64,000 nucleotides of DNA from Cunninghamia lanceolata (Eukaryota > Streptophyta > Pinopsida > Cupressales > Cupressaceae), in the NCBI GenBank assembly GCA_027924645.1, contig BSBN01001807.1:11798001-11862000 (forward strand). The letters run 5' to 3'. Below, piece by piece: positions 44,829 to 57,639 of the stretch (the first letter of the stretch is position 1; each line of letters opens with the position of its first letter). Below the pieces are notes generated by a model. The model saw only the letters and a list, made by a program, of their open reading frames with translations. It was not told the origin of the DNA and searched no databases. The translations under genes were made by a program, and so were the position numbers.

Positions 44829-45994
44829 TGTATACGCCTAAAAATGACACGATTCAATCTAAATAAATATTCTTAATATTTATTCCCTTCTAATTCCTCT
44901 ATCAATAAATAAATAAACAAATTTATTTATTTGATTCGTATTCCTCTAAATTAATTAAATATCAAAATATTTAATTATCTCTTCTAAAGTCAAAATTAAA
45001 TAAAATCCTTTATTTAATTAAATTCTTCCAAACAATTAAATAATTCTTAATTATTTAATTAAATCAAAATCATTCTTCCAAATTTGAATAAATCAAATCA
45101 AATTTATTTAAATCCTCTCAATCTCCAAAAATAAAATATAATCAAATATTTTATTTATTCTTCCAAATTCATTCTAAATTAAATAATACAAATTATTTAA
45201 TTGTTTCTTCTAATAATATCTTCTCTAAATTTAAATAAATCAAATATTTATTTAAGTTGTCTATTTCTTCTAAATTGAGTTATCTCTAAATATAATTCAA
45301 TCCTTGCGCACATGCAATTGAATATTCTAAATATTTAATTGAGTTAAAATATCTTTTTATTCTCATGCAATTTCTATTCTCTGGTTCTATTGTCTTAACT
45401 GATTGGTCTATTCTTTTAATTGATTAATCTCTTCAGCTAACTCATTCTTCTATTTCTTTAATTCCTTTCATGCAAAATATAACAAGACACTTGTCTTCTT
45501 CTTATTCACACACGTTCCTCAACCATTCTATACCGTCGATCTTCTCATTCTTTCTATACCATTGATCTTCTCTTTCCCGAGTTTATAAAATGAACCCTGT
45601 TCTTCCATATCAATCATACAAGATTTAAGTATTGTTACTCTATAGGAATTACAATGCGCCTTTGGCACCAATTCCTTCATTGCTTGTGATCACACTCGTT
45701 ACCATACTACTACCATTGTTCTGAAGCTTATCTTCATGGCGAAATTATCATAGTCGTTCTCCATTGAAAATCTTGGAATTATAGCAAGGAAGTGCACTCT
45801 CTGAGGGCCTTATTCATACATGCAAGATCAATTGAGATAGGGGACCAACGAAATCTATGAAGCTTTGAGGTTTGCAAAGGATTTTAAAGTTCTTTTGTTT
45901 GGTTAATCTCTTTGTTTATGTATTTCATTGAGTTTTGGGTATTTTGATATTGATATATTGATTATTCATGTTTACTCCAATTTTTCCTTAACAT
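44829..45994 (+). repeat. Gypsy-4 5' LTR (1166 bp)
   Basis: It starts TGTATACGCC and ends CCTTAACA. It has a long AT ladder (AATTAAATAATT-type, 44880-45260), GACACTTGTC near 45485 and a TATA box TTTATAAAA at 45582-45590. It is related to the Gypsy-3 3' LTR in order and sequence. Confidence 0.85.
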
Positions 45995-46014
45995 TTTTAG
46001 CACCCACCGTGGGG
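45995..46014 (+). other. Gypsy-4 primer-binding site
   Basis: TTTTTAGCACCCACCGTGGG starts at the LTR end and resembles the GCGCCCACCGTGGGGCC-type primer region of plant Tat elements, with G-to-A/C-to-T decay. The matching tRNA is not determined. Confidence 0.55.
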
Positions 46015-46079
46015 CCTAGCCCCAAATTTAACCCAAAAACTAAGTTTTTGTGTTTTAGAAAGCCGCACACAGGAAGAAA

Positions 46080-46330
46080 TTGTGCATCTGACACATTTTA
46101 ACACGTATCTCCTGTCTATTCCAACACATACACTCTTTCGACGCATACAGACTCTGTTACGGTGTACTGTCCTCTGATACGGTGCATCTATCAGTCTGGC
46201 GCATATACACTATTTTCCTACGCTTTTGACCTCTGTCTTAGCGCATATGTATTGCGGTGCTTCTGAGCTCTATTTCTGTGCATTCAGTCTCTAAAGCTGC
46301 GCATCTGATCTAGGCAGTGATTTTTAGGGT
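46080..46330 (+). repeat. Degenerate GCGCAT repeat, first cluster
   Basis: Short units of about 20-30 bp, each with a (G/T)(C/G)GCGCAT- or GGTGCAT-type core followed by CTGT/CTATC-like sequence, about ten in a row. Confidence 0.6.
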
Positions 46331-46514
46331 TTTCTTTAAAGTTTTCACTAATGCTGACGTCTTTTTGCAGGAATTCTCTTGATCTGTTTGCAAGCTAGGT
46401 ACTGCTTTAGAATCATATAGTTGCACTTGTTAACTCACACTTTGATTTCTAACGGGAAATTAAATGGATGCTCATGCAAATCTCACATAGTTTTAACTAG
46501 GAAGGTGGTAATTG

Positions 46515-46830
46515 AATCATTGCTATCTTGCATATCATTGAATCATTGCTATTTTACTATCTTTCAAAGTTAACAACTCATTGCTATCTGGATAAAATTA
46601 AACACATCATTGCTATCTGGGTAAAACTAAACCATTGCTATCTCGATTATCACTTACAAGTTAACAACTCATACTGTCTAGATAAAATTGAACACATCAT
46701 TGCTATCTGAGTAAAACTGAACCATTGCTATCTCGATCATCACTTCAAAGTTAACAATTCGTGCTATCTGGGATAAAATTGAACACATCATTGCTATCTT
46801 GCTATCACTTCAAAGTTAACAAATTTTTGT
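46515..46830 (+). repeat. About 92-bp tandem repeat with CATTGCTATCT cores
   Basis: About three units built from CATTGCTATCTGG, AAACACATCATTGC, CATTGCTATCTCGAT and CACTTCAAAGTTAACAA. Successive ACATCATTGC positions are near 46602, 46695 and 46785. Confidence 0.8.
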
Positions 46831-47569
46831 GCTTGCCTAAGTAGATAGCTCATCTAGTTTTTCTTGTTATAAACTAGGGGAAAAGAACCACTGTATTTTG
46901 TGTTTTGGGAATGATACTAGGCCTATGCTCTCCCCTATCTTGGGTGACCAAAATGCCAGACATATCATTTTCGCATGTGTTTTTCCTTTAGAGGGGCATG
47001 CTCTTGGATACTGTTCATCCAAATAGGAACGACCCTAAGTGGTAACAAGCTAGACGCCAAGCCCTTCCAAGCCACTATAAATAAATTATGTTTGGAGCGA
47101 AAGCTTCAAACAATGAGTGCAGTTGTGTTATACCGACAACCAACCTCCCCCAAAACTCTCCAAGGTGCAACCCTTGCAGACTCGGGGACTCCATAATAGA
47201 GAGTAGTGTTGCCGCATGTATAACCACTCAAACAGTTGCCTTTATTACTCATCCTTTGCTTTAGTAGACCAAAAACCCCTCTAATCCAATGCAGGGAAGG
47301 GTGATTATCACCTCCAGAAGATGCTTCACTAGAGATAGTGAGAATTCAGTTTATACTATCCTTTGAAACCTAGGATTGTACTTGCTTTCTTTTTAGTCCA
47401 AAAAGAGTCAAAAAATCACAAAAAATAAAAACCATAAAAATATTTTGTGTTTGCTATGTCTTCTTGCCATAATTTTAGAAAATCAGATCAAAAAGACCTT
47501 CTTGCAACCAAAGTACCAAAAACATCATAAAAATTGCCAAAAAATTGCAAAAATCACTGAGAAAACTAG

Positions 47570-47750
47570 AGTGGCGCATTTGTCCTCTTCTACTGCGCAT
47601 TTGTGCTGACCTACGGCACATCTGTACTGACTTGTAGTGCCTTTACTACCTGTTACGGTGCATTTGATATTTACCAATCTGGCGCTTCTATGCTGACTTG
47701 TTGCGCATTTACTAGTTTTTGCAGCGCATCTATTCCAACGCATGCATGAC
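47570..47750 (+). repeat. Degenerate GCGCAT repeat, second cluster
   Basis: Same word family as 46080-46330: GGCGCATTTGTCC, TGCGCATTTGTGC, GGCACATCTGTAC, GGTGCATTTGA and GCGCATCTATTCC at about 20-30 bp spacing, 1.2 kb downstream of the first cluster in the same leader. Confidence 0.6.
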
Positions 47751-48247
47751 AGTGAGCACTTCCACAGTCTTTGAGAGAAAAATTTTATCATTTCTGGATA
47801 CCCATTTTAGTCTAGTTCCAAGTTCTGAGATCAGATCTTACCCTGTAGTCATTTTTCCATCCATTTCATGTCAAAGTCTCTCTTTCATTGGTCATCCCAT
47901 CAGGTCTTCCTAGTCCAAACTCAAAGTATCCCATATCAGATCAGCATAGGACCCTTTTTCGTATCATTTTAGATTCAAGTAACCCTAGTAGGTCATAGAA
48001 CTTTGCTAGTGGTCTTGGTGCATGACTAGTCCCTACACAGTAAGATAGTTATTGAGTACCCTTACTAGTGACTATCATCTTGTATCGGTCGTCTTGCTTG
48101 GAATCATTGATCGAGAAAGTCCCTTGTCCAAATCTTGTTCTCAGTAGTCTCCAACAGCACCTTGGCAAAATCTCTAGTTTCATCCCACGGCATCCCACAT
48201 CACCTTGCATGGTTCTTACTAGATCTTAATACAAAAAGCAACTTGAA

Positions 48248-48570
48248 ATGGCTGGATCATCTAACCACATTGTCACCCCTCATGATAGTGATGAGCAAAA
48301 TCTCTCACGAAGAGTATCAAGGACACCTCCAATATTGGAAATTCCAACGCTTGCTAGAGAAAGTGCTCCATGAGGACCCTCACAAGTATTTTTATCATCT
48401 TGCAAATCTTGGAATTAAACTCCCTGTCAATTTTGATCTAAGCAAAATCCAAGAAACCGTAGAGCATAATCATGAAAAAGGAAAGAAAGCCATAGACCCA
48501 AGCACTCCTATGGAAGAAATGAGGAAACAAATTGAGGGTCTAATGCAACAAATGACAGATCTCAAGAGTC
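48248..48570 (+). pseudogene. Gypsy-4 gag N-terminus, cut by hAT copy B
   Basis: ATG 48248 begins MAGSSNHIVTPHDSD, followed by a frame change near 48350 into a frame with DPHKYFYHLANLGIK, DPSTPMEEMRKQIEGL and QQMTDLKSP. The chain then enters the hAT end at 48571. The charged, helix-prone composition fits a gag N-terminal region. Confidence 0.55.
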
Positions 48571-49010
48571 CAAGGATTTTTTTAGTGGCGAATATTTGCC
48601 AATTGGTGAATATCGCCGATCGGCCAAGTCAAACTTGGCAAATAAATCGCATCCAACAAGGTGGTCAAATTGTCTGGTTTTTATGTATTATCAGTCGAAT
48701 CCATATCCATTAGCCATCAATTTATTTTATGAGAATCAATGAAGTAAGATTTTTGCCATAACAAACTATGCGTTTCAAATGGGCTGACTAATATTTTCGC
48801 CTGGAATTTCAGAAGCAAGTACTAAATCACCTATATATTCGCCAATACTATTAAAATAATATTGTGTATCGGGACACATTTCACCAACTCCATTAAATGG
48901 TCGTTGCACGTGAGGACCCATTTCGCCAACCCCATTACATGGTCACAGCACGTGAGGGCCCATTTCGCCAATTAAAATTTACAAGTAGTTGATTATGAGG
49001 GAACATTTTG
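48571..49010 (+). repeat. Terminal and subterminal repeats, copy B
   Basis: GGCGAATA and decayed TTGCCAAT/GGTGAATA boxes lie at 48587-48620. About 42-bp units with TTTCGCCAA(C/T) and (C/G)GTGAGG(A/G)CCCA occur at about 48880-48985. This mirrors 27447-27889 of copy A. Confidence 0.75.
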
Positions 49011-49572
49011 CCAATTTGCATGACACCTCCGTACTAATCTTAGGGCCATATTTGCCTTGGAAATTTCAATGTATATAGTCCGTCGAGGTTTGATTCACCA
49101 ACACTTAAATGTATTCCTTATATAATCATGCGGGATTCGCCAAATCTTTTTGATATACCATATAGAATTCCCACGGAATTCGCCAAATCTGGAATGATAT
49201 AAATACAATTGAAACTCTGATTTATTCTTACACATTTTGTTCAGTTTTGAACTTGTGACTTGTGAGCTCTTCATTCAGATTTTGGAAGTTGTAGTTGGCA
49301 CCTTGAAGTTGATCGTAGGCAAAGTTACAAACTTACAACACAGACATTCTTGCATTAGCGAATAGCAAGTCAGTGAAATCCCAAACTTAAAGGTGAGTGA
49401 TCATTTCTTCATAGTATTAGTGTTTTAAGATTTCTTTATGGCTTTATCCCTCTTCCATTCTTGATTCAATCTTAAAGAAGATATTTAGTAGGGAATGGGA
49501 TCTATATTCTATGAGTATGTCCATAAACAAGAAGACATTTTTTCTAGCTTTTATTCAAAGTGGGAGATCAAG
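49011..49572 (+). other. Transposase leader and promoter region, copy B
   Basis: No coding frame of its own. It is collinear with copy A 26888-27446. The frame upstream of ATG 49573 happens to be open back to 49495 here but not in copy A, so 49573 is the better start. Confidence 0.45.
49197..49205 (+). promoter_or_regulatory. Possible transposase TATA box, copy B
   Basis: ATATAAATA about 370 bp upstream of the transposase ATG; the counterpart is at 27255-27263 in copy A. Confidence 0.4.
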
Positions 49573-52500
49573 ATGTCGACCCGCAAGTGCGACAAGGGTA
49601 AGACTCCTCAGGGTGGTGAAGGGACTGGGAGGCCAACAAAATGCAGAAAAGGTGGAGTTAGTATACAGTCTTACTTTGGAACTGGCAATGTTTTTGATCC
49701 ATCAAATCAAGATGGAGCTACACCATCAACTCTTGCACCATATAATAATGAAGAAGCCATTCGCAATACCTCACCACCACCAGAAGGTGGGATTGCCATT
49801 GAGTTAAATGAGGATGGCAATACCGTAGAAGATATTCCAAGGGATACCTTGGTTAGCCAGAATGAGGATGGCAATACCGTAGAAGATGTTCCAAGGGATA
49901 CCCTGGTTAGCCAGAATGAGGATGGCAATACCGCAGAAGATGTTCCAAGGGATACACTGGTTAGCCAAAATGAGGATGGCAATACTACAGAAGATGTTCC
50001 AAGGGATACCCTAGTTAGCCAGACTGAGGATGACAATACTGCAGAAGATGTTCCAAGGGATACCCTAGTTAGATAGAATGAGGATGGCAATACCGCAAAA
50101 GATGTTCCAAGGGATACCCCGGTTAGCTAGACTAAGGATGACAATACTGCAAAAGATGTTCCAAGGGATACCCTGGTTAGCCAGAATGAGGATGGCAATA
50201 CTGCCGAAGATGTTCCAAGGGATACCCCGGTTAGCCAAATTGAGATAACTGACTTGGATGAAAAATAAAATGCTAGCGTTATAGATGATGTTGGCAAGAA
50301 GAAAAGAAAAGGCAAATCAAAAGATTTAAAACTGGGGGCGCGAGTGGGAAATGTCAAGGAATTTTTAGCTTGATTGGGTGTCAAAGTACCCATTCATTGA
50401 ACCAGTCGAGAAAGCAAACAAAGATGAACAACCAACAGAATGCAAGTGTGTGATTTGTAGTTGGAAATGTCAAAGAGATAAGAAATTGCACCTAAAGCTT
50501 GACACTAAAAAGTATATAGGTAAAGTTTATGAAAAACAAATCATAGATGGAAAGGAAACATCAGTAGTAAGATGGAAATCAAAGGAAGAATGTCTTCATG
50601 TGAAGTATGCTGCGGAATATGATGAGCATAAGAAAAGAATGATGATGCTTGCTGCAATTGGAGGTACAATCAAGGCTCAATTTGGAAAAGCAATGGAAGG
50701 AGCACAACTAGCAAAAATTGTTCAAATGAGTGTTGTTTTTCATATTTTGTCCAGAAGGCATCCTATGACAGACTACCCAGAGTATAGTAATTTATTATCT
50801 TTCTTGAGTGTTCCTCACTATCCTAGCACACATTGGTCAATAAACACTAGATGGGAATGGGCAAATTGTCTCGCTGCGGTTGAAAAGCAAGATTTAAAGG
50901 AGAATGTAAAAGAGTCAAACTTCATTGCATTATCTTTAGATGAAGTTACTACGGTAGATAATACTTCTTGGGTCTGTATGCATGTGTATATTGTAAAAGA
51001 ACATGTACGCCGAGCTCATCTACTATGTGTTCATAAAATGAAGGATAGTTCAACATCACAACATATATTTGAACTAGTTAAGAAGTCTTTGAATCAAATT
51101 GTAGGTATGGATGACTTGACAATTGCCAAAAAGTTGGTGTGTGTAGGAGCTGATGGAACTGCAGTAATGCAAGTTCATACAACTAGTCTTTGCACAAAAT
51201 TACAAACTACTTGTGCACCATACATGCTTTCCATTCACTGCATGGCCAACAGAATGAATTTAACATTTAAAATTGTAAGCAAGTTTCCTACAGTATCAAA
51301 AGTTGAAAATCTAGTTCGTGAGCTCCACACATACTTTTGCCAAAGTCCCAAATGCTTTGCAGAATTTCAAAATTTTGCTGAGGGAATAACAAAAGGAAAC
51401 AAGCTTCTTAAGGATGTTGATACCAGATGGATCTCCTTGCATGGACCAGCTCAACGAGTTCTTTCAGAATATTCATCCTTGATTGGAACAATGTACGAGC
51501 ATCACAACACAGTACACAAAGCTCCTGACCTCTTACATAGGTTAAGTGATATAGAGACACTCTTAACTTTAGCTAGTCTTCTCCCCATACTGGATGAAAT
51601 GAACAATCTTGTGAAGAAAGCCCAAGATAGAACTATGTATATCTATGAGTATAGCAAACTACGTAGAATGACATGCATGGCCCTCGATAATCTATATCTA
51701 GATCTAACTTCTCAAAGCCCAAATTTTTATAGGTGGCAGATAATTACATATTTAAATCATCATGAAAATTATTTACAGTTTAATGCAAGCGGGGAGTTAT
51801 GTGTCTTTGTACGTGGATTTGAGATACCAATGTACCATTGTAAGATAGTCAGACGCTCTATCAGAGAAGTACCTGTTAGAAAGGATGATTTTGATGGCAT
51901 TGTTAAATTTTTTAGTAGTAATTTGAAGGAAATTGCAAGCAATCTTTCAACAGAGATTTATAATTGATTCCCTTGAGATGAAATACTTGATGCCATGTCT
52001 ATTGTGTATCCTCAATTTTGGGTTCAAGGCCACCGAGATAGCCCAAGCTTTTTTCATCAAAATGTAACTACGTTGACCGCACACTTTTTGAAAAGTGTGG
52101 AATGCAATGGACAACAAATAGAAGGAATTATAGATGGAAATAAGATTAAAGGACAATGTAGTCAGTTTGCAAGAAGTATGATAGACCAGTTTAATGCCAT
52201 GGAGAATCCCTTCAAAATGGGATTAATAACAAAGGCTTGGAAAAACTTGGGTCAGAGTGAAATATTGCGTGATTCGATACCAGAATATTTTAAACTTGTT
52301 GATTTATGTCAAACAATGATATTGGGTTCAGTGGAAGATGAGAGAGTTTTTAGTGCATTGGGGTTATTGAAATCAAAGATAAGAAACAAACTAGACAAGA
52401 ATTTGGAAAATTACTTGAGGGTGTTAGGAATTGCGTATAATGTCAAAAAATTTCCTTATGAAAGGGCACTTATAATCTGGAAGTCCATATGTGAAAAGAG

Positions 52501-52700
52501 GGTTGTGCAACTCTTCAAGTTCAAACACTAGTAGTGGTGGGACAAATGACAGTGACACAATGACGGATGAATTTGACTTTGGGACTTAGAATCAAGACGA
52601 AAAAAATGAAGACCAGACTTAGAATCAAAATGACTCTTTTTCGTTATCTGAACGTCAGTTTGAGGACCTTGACTCGATTTGGGACATGGAAGTGAATTAG
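49573..52700 (+). pseudogene. hAT-family transposase (copy B), broken
   Basis: ATG 49573 (MSTRKCDKG) to TAG 52698, about 1040 codons. Same domains as copy A, better preserved: one open stretch of 529 codons (50378-51967) carries the BED-like CVICSWKC...KYIGK, Asp in LSLDEVTTVD, GADGTAVM, CMANRMNL (His of the usual CMAH lost) and KDVDTRWISLHGP. The C-terminal block at 51995-52531 has SVEDERVFSALGLLKSKIRNKL, the hAT dimerisation motif. Defects: stop in the acidic repeats (LVR*NED), a frame change near 50350, TGA after IYN shared with copy A, and a frame change near 52505 before the Ser/Asp-rich tail. Confidence 0.9.
49810..50245 (+). repeat. 54-bp coding minisatellite in transposase, 8 units
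   Basis: Eight units with the GAAGATGTTCCAAGGGATAC core encode the acidic 18-residue repeat. Copy A has nine. The CCAG/CTAG and AGATAG variants show how some units gained stops. Confidence 0.92.
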
Positions 52701-53054
52701 CAATTTTTAGGTATTTATACTGCATTTCATGAATGATATTCCAAAACTGTAGTTGATGATATTTTAAATTTGTATTCCTTGAAATTGTGAATCAAATTGA
52801 ATACATTAACATATTATTAGTTATTTCATATTTTAATTGTGTCATACCTATAAGTTTTACATGTACTTAGTGATTCATCATTCAACTCAATGCTTAATAT
52901 TTCCTTGCTAAAGTTTATTTATGCATAAAACATAAAATTTGCAGTAAAGTAGAAAGAGAACATAAAGGCAATGAAAAATCTTGCTCAAGAGTCAAAGACA
53001 ACTCTGCACAGAGCTGAGTTGGAACTTAGAAAGTTGAAACTCATAATATCAATA
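52701..53054. other. Convergent spacer between transposase and ORF2, copy B
   Basis: AT-rich, about 350 bp, against about 560 bp in copy A. The start (CAATTTTTAGGTATTTATAC) and the part with TTGCTCAAGAGTC are shared. The middle of the copy A spacer is missing here. Confidence 0.55.
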
Positions 53055-56000
53055 TCAAATCATTCTAACAATTTTTTTAGCAAATTCCACTATTCAAGTG
53101 GTGGAATTGTCATTTCTTCTAGCTGATGTTGTTTGACTTGAATTTTTGTTAACAATGTATGATCGAATTTCAATTTGGATCCCGGGTCTGATTGAATGTT
53201 TCAGCCAAATATACATTCAAGAGTATCAGTTGTTTGATGAAATCCAAAAAGTTCACCTCATCTGGGTTCCCAAGAAACTGGTCCAAATCAATCTTCCTTG
53301 CATCCTCCATCTTCTTTCTAAAATTATCCTTTCCAATGAATCGGTCATTTGTGTCAAAACCCTGTGGCAAACCAAGCTTTGTCAAGTTCCTTACCTTTTC
53401 ATCCTCCTTAATATTTGTTGTAGCCTCAATCACAAATTCTGTTGTTTCATGCATTCTTGAACACTTTTGAATGATAGATGTCACCTTCATTGTGGCTTCA
53501 ATCCAATTAGTAATGATTTTTGAAATCAATTCATTGTCACTGGCTTTGTAGACTATTTCTAGAACTTGATTTACAGATTTCTCTTCTGCCTGTAATTGCA
53601 GATTTGTGTTGTCCATTAAATATTTGCTCAGCTTATCAAAATTCAGTTAACTTTTTTTGACAAGATTTTATTTCATTTTTTACTTCCATAAGCTGTGCGG
53701 CCAATGTTCCATTTTTTTGCCTCTCTTTCTCCAATTTTTGTTCCCACTGTTCATTTGCTTTCCCAATGCTTTGTCTTAATTTTTCTGAAGTGGATTTTTC
53801 CTCATTATATTTCTTTATGATCTCATCTAACTCTTGCTTCAGTCCATTCAATTCCACCTCTATTTGTTTATCCTCTTTGCTTGTTGATGTAGAGGCGGAT
53901 TTTTTTATTCTTTTTTCTAATTCATTTCTCTTGTTATCTACTGCTTTCCTCTTTGCTTTCTCATTTTCAAAATCTTCCTGTAATTTTTTAATTTTATTCT
54001 ACAACTCTTTTTTCTCTCTATCATGCTTAAGCAATGATGTGTGCACCAATTCATTGTTCTTCTTTGATATATTAATTTTGTCAGTATTTTTTAATCCAGA
54101 AAAATCAAATTGCAAATTGCTCACTTGAATTTCAGATCAATCCATCTGATTTTCTAGTTTATTTTGAACTGTGGGAACAACAATTGTGTACTCCATGATT
54201 TCTGTATTTATGTCAAATGTGGGTAATATCATGGTTGTTACAGGATCTAAAGTTATAGCAGACACACTCTCCATCAATTGCTTCTTATCCTTTTTATACA
54301 ATTCTGATTTCTTTTTAAACTTTTGAATGTAATCGAAACCCAGGGACACAGGAATAAGGGAATGCTTGAATGGTGATGGAATAAGAGTACTTGCAATTTT
54401 TGTTATAGCCACACTAATTAGGGGAGTGCCTGGAAATAATTCCTTTGTAGTGGAACTGGTAGTTGGACTTGGACTTGCCATAATCCTTTGTCTCTTCTGT
54501 GTCCCTTGATCACTGAGTGTTTGTGTGGTATCTTGTATTAGTGTCCTCTTGTGTGTAACTTGTTGTTGGACCTATTGTTCTAGCACATGTTGACTAAGTT
54601 CTCCACTAGTGGCAGTATCAGTCGCACTAGGCTCTCCACCATGGGCATGTCCAAGTTGTGATTGCATCTGACCATGAGGATTAGGATTTGAATCTGTAAC
54701 AAAATCAATTCTTTGAGTTCTACTTGTATGACCTTGGTGTATTTTATCAGCTGATCTAGCTCCAAGGCCTCGTTTATCAAATGGTTTTCTAGAAGTGGTG
54801 ACTACATCTATTGGTTTCCAAATGCCTTGTCCTTGGGACCCCAAACCACCACCTTGATAACCTAACTTTTCTGCTATGACTACTCCTGAAGTATATGATT
54901 TTTTTGTGTTCTGACTTAAACTAGGTTTGTAAATGCTTTGTTCATCCCTATCATCATTAGGTTCATCATCTCTATCACTTTCAGTTTCTTCATCTTCACA
55001 TTCATTGGGATGCTCTATATTTCACAATTTGCTAAACTCTTCATCTTCATCGATTTCTCCATAGTCTGCATCAATTCTCAATTCACCTAGATCCTTCCTC
55101 ATAGACCAAAATGTAGCAATTTTTTACTGTGTCCAAGATTTTTTTGTAACAGAATCATCTAGATAATTTGGCATTTTTGCTCTAATAGACGGTTTATCAC
55201 TTTTTCTATAAAAATTGTTGTACCTCCTGATTTCATTCTCTGTTGGTGCTCCTATAATTTGGACCTAGTGCAATGCCATAATTTCTGCTAACAACTATTC
55301 AAAAGTAATACCTTTCTCAGTAGCAATTTTCTCCATTGCAATTTTGACCTCATCCCAGGAATCCTTGTTTCTCAAGTTTTCAAGCAAGGGTTTACATTGA
55401 TGTTAAATTCTACTTGCAGCATTCCTATTGGCCACAATCATTGTTTTAATAGTGTCACATGGATCATACTGCCAGTGATAGACTACATCAAAATTTAAAA
55501 AATTCAAAAGATCTTGTGCCACCTAAAATTCTTTTCTCTCGAATGTGAACCCTCCACATGAAAATGATAAATAAGGAAATAAGGTCTTCTTTTGCTGACT
55601 GACAAAGTGTTGTTCATCAGTACTCTGCATCTGCCTTACATATTCCAATGCAAAAACCCTTTATGTCATATGTATTGGAAGTTTGTATGGCTCTACTTCT
55701 AATCCATAAAATCTTAGCGCAGTATACTCTTCCAATAAGTACTAATCAGCCAATTGCATTTCTTTTCCTAGTTGAATGAAATCTCTACATGATATAGGAA
55801 ATCTAGGCTTTGGACTATTTGTAATTGCTTGATGCAATGGAGCCAAAAAGTAGTCTACAAAATGATTGTAGTTCCTTCAAGAATCATGCATCCTTATCTT
55901 AGTGGTCCAATCATATACTGGAGCCATTTTATTTTCCTTAGCATTGCTATAGGGCTGAATCTAAAGCTTGTTGTTCTGAAACATTCCACTAAATTTGAAT

Positions 56001-56771
56001 AGAAAAAAATAGCACAAGTATGTTGTGAACCTAAATGTCTTGGTGGAACCTGCTTTAATCATTAAAAATTGTTTATGCATGGATTCTACAATGTGCTCAA
56101 TAAATTTATATTTGACATGTACACCATTACCATAATGGATATTATATACCATTTCAAGGAGGCTTGCATCCACTTCCCAATTGCTATCCAGTCCGAGGCA
56201 AAATGCTAACATGGAAATAGTATCCTGATCCCATGATTTAAAAAATTTCAAAGGATAAGGAGGCTTACGGTTATCTTTCAAGATGTTTTTTTCTTCAACT
56301 ATTTTATTTAGGAAATAATTTTTGCTCCTTTCATATCTTTTCTAGGTCAATGTGGACGTCTCCAAATTCTTGGGTTGTAAACCCCAACACTTTTCCAAAT
56401 TCTTCTGCATTAATGGATAAAATTCCTTCTTTTGTATCCTTATTTACAATTGCTCTTTTGTTACCATCATAATTGTGGGCACAGACTATGATAAATTCTG
56501 GGCAAGGGAAAACCTCATGTAACATCATGCGCCCGAATCCAGTTACCCATGGTGCATTGATAGTATCAACATTCTTTTTCTTGATAACCTTATTCTCACA
56601 TGAAAATCTGAGTTCTGAGGTAAATCTACCATACATGTTAGGATCATAAATATCATGGTATTCATTAGTCAAACCTGAAGTTTTAATCAATTTAGAATAA
56701 TCTATTTTTTTATATGTACTTGCTCCACCTTTCCCAAAAACTTTGTCTGGTTTGCTAGTGGTGGTAGACAT
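53055..56771 (-). pseudogene. ORF2, large accessory gene with G-patch and coiled coil (copy B)
   Basis: ATG 56771 (MSTTTSKPDKVFGKG) to TGA 53055, about 1239 codons. The order is as in copy A: DIYDPNMYGRF, MLHEVFPCPEF and SNWEVDASLLEM; the RVFALEYIRQ-type region near 55650; the acidic patch at 54950-55000; the G-patch-like KLGYQGGGLGSQGQGIWKP...KRGLGARS at 54740-54870, closer to the G-patch consensus than copy A because the Arg before GLG is intact; the Lys/Glu coiled coil at 53640-54080; and the C-terminal LTKLGLPQGFD block. Several TAGs coincide with copy A stops. Function unknown. Confidence 0.6.
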
Positions 56772-57639
56772 GCTTATACAGTGTGAAATTTTTCTTAAGT
56801 CTCTCAACCCTAAATGCAAAGTTCCATAAAATAAGATTTTAAGAAATGATGAAACGTAACCTAGGGTTTCTATGTTTTGTCTTACCTGCTTTGTTGGAAA
56901 TGGCACTGCAATGAGCAATCTGAAATCTCCCTGGTGCACTGCAACGAGCAATATGAAATCTCCCTGATGCCCCATTTGCTGATCCTCTCAGCTCTCACTT
57001 AAAAATAAAGCAGTAAAAAGTAGAAACTATAAAGTTTGCTTTTTTTTATGAAGTGACTTTTTTAGCGAATGAAACATTAAGCCAAGTTTCAACGTGTCGC
57101 TATTAGTACATGTCTGATAGCTATCCTACATTGACAACTCACAACAATCTCTAAACCATTGATCTTTGTAAACCTAAGGGTTTAGGGTGATTCCAGAGAT
57201 TTAAGTTCGCAAGCCTAGCGTTATGTGCATTTCATTCCAGAATGCAACTAGAACCATTCATCAAATGTTCATCAAACGGCGAGTATTTTATGATATAAAC
57301 AATAAACATAATCTACATTTCTTCATTCATTTAATGTTCTAGAATCCTGAATAACCTTGAGCTATTTAGATTTAGAAGAAAAACACATACAACTTGGAGA
57401 TAGATAACCATATACATCTAACAAAGCATTACTCATTTAAAAACAACATGAAACTGTTAAATTTATGCCACCCAGCAAGACTGTATCTTATTATTTTGTC
57501 AAAATTTGCCAAGTCTAAAACAACCAACCCTATGAAATGACTCAATGAGAAAGATAGTTCCTTTATAGATCAGGAACGTGCTATCAGCATTGAATACATT
57601 GTACTTCAAATTGTTATAGATACAGAGAACAAAAGCTTG
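56772..57639 (-). other. ORF1-ORF2 spacer, copy B
   Basis: Collinear with copy A 18416-19310. It contains no long frame of its own. An upstream in-frame extension of ORF2 to 56975 is open here but not in copy A. Confidence 0.5.

Larger units (their letters stand above)
46015..48247 (+). other. Gypsy-4 untranslated leader
   Basis: About 2.2 kb before gag, with no long reading frame. It contains two clusters of a GCGCAT-bearing degenerate repeat and one 92-bp tandem repeat, listed separately. GACTCGGGGACTCC at 47179-47192 is a phrase I associate with Gypsy leaders. Confidence 0.6.
44829..48570 (+). mobile_element. Ty3/Gypsy element 5' portion, Gypsy-4
   Basis: The plus strand shows a complete 5' LTR, primer site, a 2.2-kb leader and the beginning of gag, cut at 48571 by hAT copy B. 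It sits inside Gypsy-3 coding sequence in the opposite orientation; the five bases before it are AATAC. Its remaining part and 3' LTR are expected right of copy B, outside the window. Confidence 0.8.

Noticed and set aside
49810..50245. CRISPR-like regularly spaced repeats
   Set aside because: Units are head-to-tail, in frame, without spacers, in plant transposon coding sequence.
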